Of a stretch of DNA of 64,000 bases, positions 26,701 through 33,901 are shown piece by piece. The first letter of the stretch is position 1. Every line of letters begins with the position of its first letter. The stretch is from Breznakibacter sp047600785. GTDB taxonomy: Bacteria > Bacteroidota > Bacteroidia > Bacteroidales > Marinilabiliaceae. Both the position numbers and the translations under genes were made by a program. The stretch spans positions 1,638,298 to 1,702,297 of the forward strand of contig JASGKH010000001.1 of the NCBI GenBank assembly GCA_047600785.1, in the 5' to 3' direction. Under the pieces are notes generated by a model. That model was not told the origin of the DNA, did not search any database, and saw nothing but the letters and a program-made list of their open reading frames with translations.

Positions 26701-27733
26701 TGTCGAGCCCGTTTTCGGTGCCAATCCACAAAACGCCCGATTTGTCGAACAACAGGGCAAATACCATATTGTCGACCAACGAGTTGGTTTCGGACAACAC
26801 CGAATAGTGCCAGTCGAAATTGCCTTGCGAAATATCTTCGAGATGGTTGCACGACAGCAACCCGCCCAACGTGCCAACCCAGTAGCGACCTTGTGGCGAA
26901 CGTGCCACGCTGTTGTAATGCAGGCCTATTTCCTTTTGCATCGACTTGTCGCGGAACGGTAACTCTTCGAACGTGTCCTTTAGCTTGTCCCATTTGTACA
27001 ACCCTTCGCGGGTGCCGATAAAAAGATCCGACTTGTCGTCTTCGTAAATGAAATTGATATAGGGGTTGAGGTCTTTTGAATAAGGGCTTTCGATGGTGTA
27101 GGTTTTGATGTGCCCCACCTCGCCCGATTTGGTAAGGGTAATTTGCGCCACGCCGCCGGTTATGTAGCTGCCCACCCAAATACGTCCGCGGCTGTCGCCA
27201 TAAATCACTTTCACGTAGTCAAAGCCATCGATGTTTATCTTTTGGAATTGCCCGGTTTCCACGTCAAACAGGCCCAATCCCTTGGTTTTTGTGCCTACCC
27301 AAAGGCGTTTGAACGGGTCGAGGTACAACGATCGGATTTCGGCATCGGGAATTGGGTGTTGGTTTTCTTTTTGGGGCAAGAAGCTGGTGAACAAGTTTTT
27401 ATCCATTTGGTAGCGAACCAATCCACCGCTTGTGCCAATCCACAAATCGTTTCGCGAATCGTCCAACAGCAACGCAGTAATATCGTTGTTCCCAATTTTA
27501 TTCGATCCTCGCGATAAGTTAAGGTACGGTTTGAACTGGTATCCGTCGAAACGGTTTACGCCGCCAAAAGTGCCGATCCAAAGAAACCCCTGCGGGTCCT
27601 GAACAATGTGCCTCACCGAATTGTGCGTCAACCCATCGCCGTCGTTGTAATGTTCGAATTGGATGTTATTGATGTTCGACGCAAAAGTTGAGTAGTAAAT
27701 GAACAGAAACAAAGAGAGAAGGCGCCATTGCAT
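23708..27733 (-). CDS. Hybrid two-component system sensor/AraC regulator of the PUL
   Basis: 1341 residues in one chain: signal peptide (1-18); a two-part beta-propeller sensor of Reg_prop repeats (about 25-690, repeated G-LWIGT and W-GT motifs); a Y_Y_Y domain (about 700-775); a membrane helix (about 784-806); HisKA with the phospho-acceptor His844 in NISHELRTP; HATPase (DNGIGIP, GSGIGLS); a receiver domain with Asp1145 in VVDVMMP; and a C-terminal AraC helix-turn-helix (about 1260-1341). Such regulators bind a glycan fragment in the periplasm and switch on the cognate locus. It sits at the distal end of the same-strand glycoside hydrolase/SusCD locus, making it the obvious activator. No truncation is seen. 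Confidence 0.95.
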   Translation of the reverse strand: MQWRLLSLFLFIYYSTFASNINNIQFEHYNDGDGLTHNSVRHIVQDPQGFLWIGTFGGVNRFDGYQFKPYLNLSRGSNKIGNNDITALLLDDSRNDLWIGTSGGLVRYQMDKNLFTSFLPQKENQHPIPDAEIRSLYLDPFKRLWVGTKTKGLGLFDVETGQFQKINIDGFDYVKVIYGDSRGRIWVGSYITGGVAQITLTKSGEVGHIKTYTIESPYSKDLNPYINFIYEDDKSDLFIGTREGLYKWDKLKDTFEELPFRDKSMQKEIGLHYNSVARSPQGRYWVGTLGGLLSCNHLEDISQGNFDWHYSVLSETNSLVDNMVFALLFDKSGVLWIGTENGLDKYDPFANQFIVKKDISALIGGKVPRISGFAKTFDNKLIVATHAHGLFWEHNNRFEKLYNDQKDIASIYSFDGKTFYCGLWNGKILIFNYLKNSWKTLDVGFKGIPIFAFHQLPSGNILIGSFGQGIIEFNPGTQSVQSSSKKILSDQEINRIISNPHGLLWIATEKGIFSYDQSLGKLNTYTHHDNDTLGLSSNNVSDIYIDPKGKVWAVTRVGLNYYDPVSDDFIPVLEPEELHSNWITNLVADNNNSLWLNFNNNRIAKYNTTTNELSMYHVKNGNRLDVFSLSGFSYFDDHHLYLGGENGIIFFSPKELQNNTESFKPFITDFRIQNKEVEVGQNINGQIILTQDINTTKSVELYYWNRNFSFTFSCPSYVKENFNHFMYKLEGFDKEWITADVNQRNIQYTNLFFGDYTFKLKAQNSHGYWSEEATYDIRILPPVWLTWKAYLAYLILLIVTYLMFRQVTRRQIKLKHQLALERVKREKDEKLNDEKLRFFTNISHELRTPLTLILGPAKQMLAHTKDKTVVNHSQLIVNNTTRLLNLVNQILDFRKSQEGSLQLKVTHAEIVSYTLNIFNSFKPFAAEKEIAFEFKCDEKTIHGWIDTDKYDKVLYNLLSNAFKFTNRQGRITLHMSVLNENGRHCRIEVKDNGIGIPIQDQEKIFSRFFQATNSPSFNTGSGIGLSLAESLTKVHRGKIEMKSEPGKGSKFSVTIPIDKEAYPITEIFDLVPSSKGESNDAILPEPKAVDMADEKEKILIVEDNTELRKFEADYLSQFYEVVEAENGREGIDLCKSVMPIICVVDVMMPVMDGYEFCSTLKNDEEISHIPVILLTALTEDENKIKGYKAGADGYLGKPFDLGMLKVQIESIVANRKALKQKFSNEANFDVAEISHSPADDKFLEKINTILDEHLIDQELNVNKLCSLLNVSSSNLYRKIKELTDLSPNEFIRTIRLKKASELLKVKDYNVSEVAYLVGFADPLYFSRCFKKQFGVSPRDYQ

Positions 27734-27770
27734 TGTGCGGGGAGGGATTTGGTGTTTTGTCGTTGTTTCC

Positions 27771-27778
27771 CAAAAATA
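27771..27778 (-). promoter_or_regulatory. Likely -7 promoter element of the hybrid regulator gene
   Basis: On the minus strand the sequence reads TATTTTTG, matching TAnnTTTG, 37 bp before the ATG. A -33 element is not clear. A separate promoter would let the regulator be made at a basal level independent of the locus it controls. Confidence 0.45.
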
Positions 27779-27845
27779 GCGAAATTAAAGAGTGATGTAA
27801 ACCAACGGCGTAGTTATTCTTAGATGAAACCTTTGGTGTGGTAGG

Positions 27846-29696
27846 TTATTTTATATCAACTACTTCGCCTGTTTTTGTATTGACGGTGAAGTGGTTGGCC
27901 GGTTCCCCGTTTGTCAAATGGTCGAAGACCGAAGCAAATTCCTTGAGATTGATGCCCATTACGGTCACGTTGTCTTTTTGCTTTAGCCCTTCCATAATCG
28001 CTTTATATTGCTGCAATCTTACGGTGCCAATGTCGTCGAAAGCCAGTTGATCGGCACTTTGTATCCGGTAAAAATCGTACACCAGATCAAAGCCTGTCCA
28101 CTCGTCGAATTTGCTGATATTCAGGCCGGAGTTGGCCAATGAGTCGATTTGGGCAGAAGCGTAAACAAATTTCAAAAGTTGGATGCCCGATGTGTGTAAA
28201 AGAATGTCGCTAAGGCCCGATGGCCATTCGGTGGGGATATACCGCATACGGACCAGTTCTTTTAAATGCCACATGGTGTATTCGCGGTAACTGCGTGCCG
28301 ATAAAATGCTTTTGTCCCAAATTTGCTTTTCGCCTTTGCCTTCCAGGTAGTTATGCTCCATTTCGTACAATGGGAAAAGTTCTTTGAAGCGTGGTACCGA
28401 ATCCAACACGATTGTTTGGATATCCATTAAGTCGTTGCTTTTGACAGTCAGTAGTTTGTAGGCCGGTACGTATGCGGCCAACGAAGGGATTTGAACGTTG
28501 ACCAGGGTGTTTCCGTTTTCGCCGGTAAATATTCCGGTGTCGTTCATGTGCATGTGTCCACCAAAATGAAGCCTTATTCCGGCATCGGCAAATACTGTAG
28601 ATACATTTACACCGGGTTCTCTTCCCCGTATGGCGTTGCCGTTACCCATAATTTTACGGATGCTTTCGGAGGCTCCGTCGTTGAATTCCACCATGGGGAA
28701 GTGGCTGAACACAATGAGCGTTTTGCTACGTTGGGCGGCTTGGCTGGTGACGCGTTTGACCCAGTCGATCAAATGCTTTTTGTGGCTTAGCACTTGGTGG
28801 TAGCCCACACTTGCTCCGTCGAAATTCGTTGGGTTCAACGGGGCGTTGGCCGCGGCTTCGTTGGGGATATACACGTTGGCATCGATGGCCAAAAACCACA
28901 CGTTGGGAATGGGCTCCACCAAGTAACTCACGTCGGGAACTTTTACGTTGGGCGGGGCAATAAGGTAGGTGCGCTGATCGAGGCTCGATTGCGCAGAGGC
29001 TTTCGAATAGCTGTAATCGTTGTACCCGTATGTGGTAAAGGGCGTTTCCCAATAGAGGTCGCTTTTTTGCGGAAAGAAGCCAAAGTCGGCCAACTCGGTC
29101 ACGATTTCGTGGTAGCCCATTTTGCGGACGTCGCGGGTAATGACCACCGGCAAGGCATCGGCGCTTACGGGCTTGTAAAGTCCCTCTTTGCTCATTAGCG
29201 CTTGTGCTTGTCCGTTTTCGCCCAGGTAATCGATCTTTCCGGCATCCATGGTAAACGGACGGACGGGGTCGTGGTTGCCCGTGGTTGCCAAGAATTTTAT
29301 CCCGTATTTCGCCGAATAGTCATCGAGAATCGTCCTTAACCCATGGACGTTCAAGGGTTGGCCATCGTCGCTAAAATCGCCCGGCAACACCACATATTTC
29401 ACGCCCCGGCGGACAATGTCGTCCAATGCCGCCAGAAAGGCGAAGTAATTTTCGTTGAAAAGACGGGTGGAGTGCAACTGCGCATTCATGGTGCGTGCCA
29501 ACACGTGTTGGCCGTTGTTGGGGTTGAGTACGCCTTTGTAACTGTTGTCGGTGAGTTGTCCATACAGGTTTTGCAGATGCACATCGGCCAAAAATGCCAC
29601 TTGCAGCTTGTTGTTTTGTGTAGCCTGTGGTGGTTTACAGGTTGCAAGCGCAAGGCCAATGGCCGCAACAATAAAAAGATGGATTGCTTTCATCAT
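27846..29696 (-). CDS. Calcineurin-like metallophosphoesterase lipoprotein
   Basis: 616 residues. The signal peptide ends in a lipobox (LATC), so the protein is probably anchored in an envelope membrane. Dinuclear-metal phosphoesterase motifs are in order: ADVHLQN (D-x-H), LPGDFSDDG, TTGNHDP, VFSHFPM and HFGGHMHMND. The reaction may be hydrolysis of a phosphomonoester or diester on the target glycan. Neighbouring GH92 mannosidases suggest a phosphomannan-type decoration as one possibility, but this is inference. It lies 15 bp downstream of the GH115 gene in the PUL transcript. The ~200-residue C-terminal part after the catalytic domain is not recognised. Confidence 0.85.
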   Translation of the reverse strand: MMKAIHLFIVAAIGLALATCKPPQATQNNKLQVAFLADVHLQNLYGQLTDNSYKGVLNPNNGQHVLARTMNAQLHSTRLFNENYFAFLAALDDIVRRGVKYVVLPGDFSDDGQPLNVHGLRTILDDYSAKYGIKFLATTGNHDPVRPFTMDAGKIDYLGENGQAQALMSKEGLYKPVSADALPVVITRDVRKMGYHEIVTELADFGFFPQKSDLYWETPFTTYGYNDYSYSKASAQSSLDQRTYLIAPPNVKVPDVSYLVEPIPNVWFLAIDANVYIPNEAAANAPLNPTNFDGASVGYHQVLSHKKHLIDWVKRVTSQAAQRSKTLIVFSHFPMVEFNDGASESIRKIMGNGNAIRGREPGVNVSTVFADAGIRLHFGGHMHMNDTGIFTGENGNTLVNVQIPSLAAYVPAYKLLTVKSNDLMDIQTIVLDSVPRFKELFPLYEMEHNYLEGKGEKQIWDKSILSARSYREYTMWHLKELVRMRYIPTEWPSGLSDILLHTSGIQLLKFVYASAQIDSLANSGLNISKFDEWTGFDLVYDFYRIQSADQLAFDDIGTVRLQQYKAIMEGLKQKDNVTVMGINLKEFASVFDHLTNGEPANHFTVNTKTGEVVDIK

Positions 29697-29711
29697 TCAA
29701 CGTGGTTAAAA

Positions 29712-32700
29712 TCAATGTGTGGCGATGGTCTCCTTGGGGAATGCGTAACTGCCTTTCCATCCGCCCAAGTCAATCAATATTTGGTCCAGCATCACGCCCG
29801 GATCAACCATCCAAACCGTTAACGTGTGTTTTCCTGGTTCCGAAATCAACTGTTTGCCCGATTTTACCGCGGCGTTTTTCAACACGTTTTGTTTCCACTC
29901 GTCGCTGCGCCCAACGGTTTGGAAATCGATGATGACAGGATCGGCATTGTCGATGGCTACGGCGCACCGAACGCCACGCCCGTCGTAAAACGGATGGGTG
30001 GGCACGGCTTGCACCACCACGTTGGCTTCGCCCGGGTTGAAGGTGTAAAAGTCGTACTCCAGTTTGGGGCTGTGTTGCAAAATGGACTCCACGGTGGCGT
30101 TTGCCGGTGCGGAGTAGGGGAGTGCGGTCACCACTTTTCCGGTGTAGCCAATGCCTTCGACCGTTTGCCAAGCGGCTTGTGTCCCCTTTTGTTGACGGCT
30201 GGCGTTTTCGGCATTGATGGAGATGTAGCCTTTGTCTTCGATAAAGCCCTGATAGTTGCTGAGTTCGGCAAACCTGGGGTTGTACACCGATATGCCGATG
30301 GTGACCACCGAGTCGCCTGACACGAAATCGATGGACGAATTCACCTTGTAACTGGGCGGAATAAGCTGGTAGTCGTGCCCCAGAGGTGCTTCTTTTTTAT
30401 CGATGCCGACAGGTACCTTGCTGCGGTCGATGCTCACCCAAATGCGTTGCTCTTGCATGCCCGGCTTGTTGGACAAATGTCCTTCGACGGCCGAAATCTT
30501 AATCCAGTTGTCTTTGGCGACGGCTTTCCAGTTCAAATCGCCATTGCCTTTCAAAAACAGGTCGATGTAAAAACGATTGTCCAAATAGGCGTTGAACACG
30601 GGCAGCACGTCCGCATAATCGTTCTCTATTTGGTGGTTCACTTCCATGTCGTACCCTTCGAGCGCCAATCCCAATTCGGTTTTTAACGATGTGGGCGGCA
30701 CCGACGATGGCGGTTGCGAAAAGACCGGCATGTGGCGCGGCGACATGCTCATGATATACTTCCATTTGCCGTTGCACAGTTGGTTGTTGAAATAGTCGGT
30801 CTCTTCCACTATTTGCCTATAGGCATCGGCCGATTTTTGGGCGAACCAGGCGGCGCTGTTACGTCCTTGGGCGGCGGCCCGTTCGTTTTTATAATGGTAA
30901 AGCCACTTCTGGTTCATTAGCGACGCGCCCGTGACCGGATAGTACACCAGTTCGTAAAAGGCGTCTTTTTGACTGGCAGGAATAGCGGCGAACATTTGTT
31001 TTACCTGTGCGCCCAGTGTTTCCCACGCTTCAATCCGCCGGGTGAGTTCGTCGCCGTACAATCTTTGGTTAAGCTCCGTTTTTCCCGGCTTGTTGGTCGG
31101 TTCGGTTTGGCTCCAGGCCATAAACTCGGGACGGCGTTGGTAACAAAGTTGATAGTAATTCTGCATCAGGTTGGCTAAATCGGCCGAAATGGCGTTGCCG
31201 AATTTTGCGGCCAGCCAGCTTTGCTGATGGGTTTTCACGCGTTGGCTCGATGGGAATTGGCTCATGTCCCAAGCCATGTCGGTAAACAGTTCGATGTTGT
31301 ATTCAAGTGGTTTGATGTCACCACAGTTCAAAATCCACATGTCGCGGGCATTGAGTTGGAAGGCCTTCGACATCTCTTCCCAAATAAGTGCCGGACTGGT
31401 GGTGCTCAGCCACAAATAATCGTGTGGACGGCCCCAGTACGAGGCGTGGTAGTAAATGCCTGCGCCGCCACTACGTTTTTGTTCGTCTGGCGTGCTCAGC
31501 TGGCGGATGTAGCCGTAATTGTCGTCGGTCCACATCAAGGTGATGTCGTCGGGCACCTTCAATCCCTGCTGGTAATAATCGAGCACCTCTTTGTAGGGTA
31601 TGAAGGCTTGCGGCACTTGGTCTGCCCGTTTGCCGGTCTCTTTGTGCAAGATATCACGCTGGTCGGTAATTACTTTTTCCAGCAATCGAATTCTGTCGTC
31701 TTGCGTGAGGTCGCGGGCGTTCATGGGCGAATCGTGCTCACCGCGCATGCCCATGGTGTAAATGCTTTCGAACGTGGCGCTCTCCTTGGTCCGTTTCTCA
31801 AACAGGAGGCGTATGGTTTCAGCGTTGTTGTCGTATCGCCATTCGCCCATGGTTTTGTTGTTCCATTCGGCGTTGATGTTGCAAAGCATTGGTTCGCAGT
31901 GCGACGTGCCGACCACCATAGCGTAGTCGTCGGCCACTTGCTTGTTTTGCGGAAACGAGTAAAACGGCTTGGTGCAATTGTGCATGGCCGGCCAAATGGT
32001 GTTGGCGCGAAGGCGTAGCATCAGTTCAAACACTTTGGCGTAGGTTTTGGGGCCAATGTCGCCGGTTTCGGGCTCAAAGGTCTTGGCAGCCCACGGTTGA
32101 AGTCCCCAGTCTTCATCGTTCAGAAACAGGCCGCGGTATTTAACTGACGGTGACTGATAGGTTTTGTTTTGGATATTAAGTGTGATTTCGGAACGCTTTT
32201 CGGGGTGCACATCGGCCCACCATTCCCAGGCTGAGACGCCCATCATCCGTGACAGTTCCAAAATGCCGTAGGCCGTGGCCCGCCGGTCGCTGCCTACAAT
32301 CACCAATGCCTTTTTTATGCCTTTAAACGGTTTGTCGATCACTTGCACCGACCAGCTTTCCCACTTGCCTTGAATGGCAGACGCATCCACCTTTTTTTCG
32401 GCGATGAGTTGGTCTATCCACTGGTTCTGTCCAATTGTCCCGGCCACAATCAGTTGGTTGGCGAGGGATGGCTTTTCGGTTTCAACATGTGGCTTTTGAC
32501 CCGATACATTAAGCACATCGCCCGCAAAAAGATTGGCGGCAATGGTTACCACCTTGGCATCGGCGAGGTCGATGAGGATGGGCGTCGCCACGTTTTTATT
32601 GACTAACAGAAAGGGGTGGTTGTCCAATGCTTTTGCCGATTGGGCGCAGAGCTTTGTATTGGCTACACCAACCAGCAAAATAAATAGGGAGATTAGCGAA

Positions 32701-32714
32701 TGGTATCGGTTCAT
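29712..32714 (-). CDS. GH115 alpha-glucuronidase
   Basis: 1000 residues with signal peptide (cleaved near KLCAQS). GH115 enzymes remove alpha-1,2-linked (4-O-methyl-)glucuronic acid from polymers such as glucuronoxylan, or from arabinogalactan side chains. Family blocks are visible: RRATAYGILELSRMMGVSAWEWWADV, YRGLFLNDEDWGLQPW, LRLRANTIWPAMHNC and MGMRGEHDSPM in the TIM-barrel region. The C-terminal ~170 residues match the GH115 C-terminal beta-sandwich (GYISINAENAS, PFYDGRGVRCAVAIDN). It is encoded in the PUL between the HGSNAT-like gene (43 bp upstream) and the phosphoesterase. Confidence 0.93.
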   Translation of the reverse strand: MNRYHSLISLFILLVGVANTKLCAQSAKALDNHPFLLVNKNVATPILIDLADAKVVTIAANLFAGDVLNVSGQKPHVETEKPSLANQLIVAGTIGQNQWIDQLIAEKKVDASAIQGKWESWSVQVIDKPFKGIKKALVIVGSDRRATAYGILELSRMMGVSAWEWWADVHPEKRSEITLNIQNKTYQSPSVKYRGLFLNDEDWGLQPWAAKTFEPETGDIGPKTYAKVFELMLRLRANTIWPAMHNCTKPFYSFPQNKQVADDYAMVVGTSHCEPMLCNINAEWNNKTMGEWRYDNNAETIRLLFEKRTKESATFESIYTMGMRGEHDSPMNARDLTQDDRIRLLEKVITDQRDILHKETGKRADQVPQAFIPYKEVLDYYQQGLKVPDDITLMWTDDNYGYIRQLSTPDEQKRSGGAGIYYHASYWGRPHDYLWLSTTSPALIWEEMSKAFQLNARDMWILNCGDIKPLEYNIELFTDMAWDMSQFPSSQRVKTHQQSWLAAKFGNAISADLANLMQNYYQLCYQRRPEFMAWSQTEPTNKPGKTELNQRLYGDELTRRIEAWETLGAQVKQMFAAIPASQKDAFYELVYYPVTGASLMNQKWLYHYKNERAAAQGRNSAAWFAQKSADAYRQIVEETDYFNNQLCNGKWKYIMSMSPRHMPVFSQPPSSVPPTSLKTELGLALEGYDMEVNHQIENDYADVLPVFNAYLDNRFYIDLFLKGNGDLNWKAVAKDNWIKISAVEGHLSNKPGMQEQRIWVSIDRSKVPVGIDKKEAPLGHDYQLIPPSYKVNSSIDFVSGDSVVTIGISVYNPRFAELSNYQGFIEDKGYISINAENASRQQKGTQAAWQTVEGIGYTGKVVTALPYSAPANATVESILQHSPKLEYDFYTFNPGEANVVVQAVPTHPFYDGRGVRCAVAIDNADPVIIDFQTVGRSDEWKQNVLKNAAVKSGKQLISEPGKHTLTVWMVDPGVMLDQILIDLGGWKGSYAFPKETIATH

Positions 32715-32757
32715 GAAAGTATAGTTCTTGGATTGGTGTTGCTTACTAATTTGGGTG

Positions 32758-33900
32758 TTATATTTTGATATAAATCCTCTTCTTATCGAGCCACCAGCCT
32801 AGCGACCAACAGAGCGTTGCAAAAGCCAGCGCCGTGGCCAATGCCCCAAACGGACCTGGAAACACGCTTTGGAAAATGCGCTCGCTCACCCACTCAAACG
32901 CATCTAATCCCGAACCGGTAGGAACCATGCGGAGCACCACGTAAAACAGCTCGGAAAAAAGGTAGATGAACAGCGGGTTTTTTCCCACAATGTCGAAAAA
33001 CCTGACCCCTAAGTTGTTTTTTTTTATTTCGATGGCGTATAGCAGCACGGCCATAATCGACAGGTCGAGCCCCACGGTATAAAGAACGAACGAACTGGTC
33101 CAAAGTTTTTTTGAAATGGGGAAGATAAGGTCCCACCAAAGGGCCAGTGAGGTGAGCAGAAATCCGACAATGAGCAGTTTGGCAATCCCTTCGAACGATT
33201 TGCCATTTTTTTGGATGAACATGCCGGCAATATAGCCTAGCAAAACATTCACAATGGCCGGTAATGTGCTCAATATGCCTTCGGGATCGAACGGAATGCT
33301 GTCCTTTTTGTAAATGTGGCCATTGCCCAATATCGACAGGTCGAAGCGCGACACGGCATTGGTGGCCATGTCGAGTTCGCCGGCCGGTTGGCCAAACAGG
33401 TACAGAATGGCCCAGTAAGCCAGCAATATTGCACCGGAGATAATGAGCGCCACTTTTTCGGACAGGTAGTAAAACATCACCGCAGCAAAGAAATAGCACA
33501 ATGCAATGCGTTGCAGCACGCCCATCACGCGGGTTTCGGCAAATGGCTTAAGTAAAAAGCTTCCGTCATCGCCCAGTTTGAAAAACGGAAACCAGTACAT
33601 CAAATATCCCAGCAAAAAGATGATGACTGTACGTTTGATGATTTTTGCCCAAACAATGCCCGACGTGTATGTTTTGAACTTGCCCATCGAAAAGCTCATG
33701 GCGTTGCCCATGGCAAACAGAAAGGAGGGGAAAACCAAGTCGGCCAACGTAAAGCCAAACCATTGTGCATGTGTTAAGTAGGGGTATATTTTGGCACCAG
33801 TTCCCGGAGTGTTTACCACAATCATTAATATAATGGTCAATCCCCTAAAAACATCGAGTGAGAGAAAGCGTTCCGGCTTTGGTTTATTGACTTTTTCCAT
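32758..33900 (-). CDS. HGSNAT/NagX-like membrane acyltransferase (COG4299, DUF5009)
   Basis: 380 residues with about ten transmembrane helices and no large soluble domain. It opens with RFLSLDVFRGLTIILMIVVN, the signature of the heparan-alpha-glucosaminide N-acetyltransferase family, and continues with FTLADLVFPSFLFAMGNAMS. The human homologue acetylates terminal glucosamine across the lysosomal membrane. Bacterial NagX proteins sit in GlcNAc utilization regulons and have also been proposed to move GlcNAc inward. It starts 1 bp after the stop of the GH89 alpha-N-acetylglucosaminidase gene, strongly coupling the two. Whether it is an acetyltransferase or a transporter cannot be read from sequence. 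Confidence 0.85.
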   Translation of the reverse strand: MEKVNKPKPERFLSLDVFRGLTIILMIVVNTPGTGAKIYPYLTHAQWFGFTLADLVFPSFLFAMGNAMSFSMGKFKTYTSGIVWAKIIKRTVIIFLLGYLMYWFPFFKLGDDGSFLLKPFAETRVMGVLQRIALCYFFAAVMFYYLSEKVALIISGAILLAYWAILYLFGQPAGELDMATNAVSRFDLSILGNGHIYKKDSIPFDPEGILSTLPAIVNVLLGYIAGMFIQKNGKSFEGIAKLLIVGFLLTSLALWWDLIFPISKKLWTSSFVLYTVGLDLSIMAVLLYAIEIKKNNLGVRFFDIVGKNPLFIYLFSELFYVVLRMVPTGSGLDAFEWVSERIFQSVFPGPFGALATALAFATLCWSLGWWLDKKRIYIKI

Positions 33901-33901
33901 G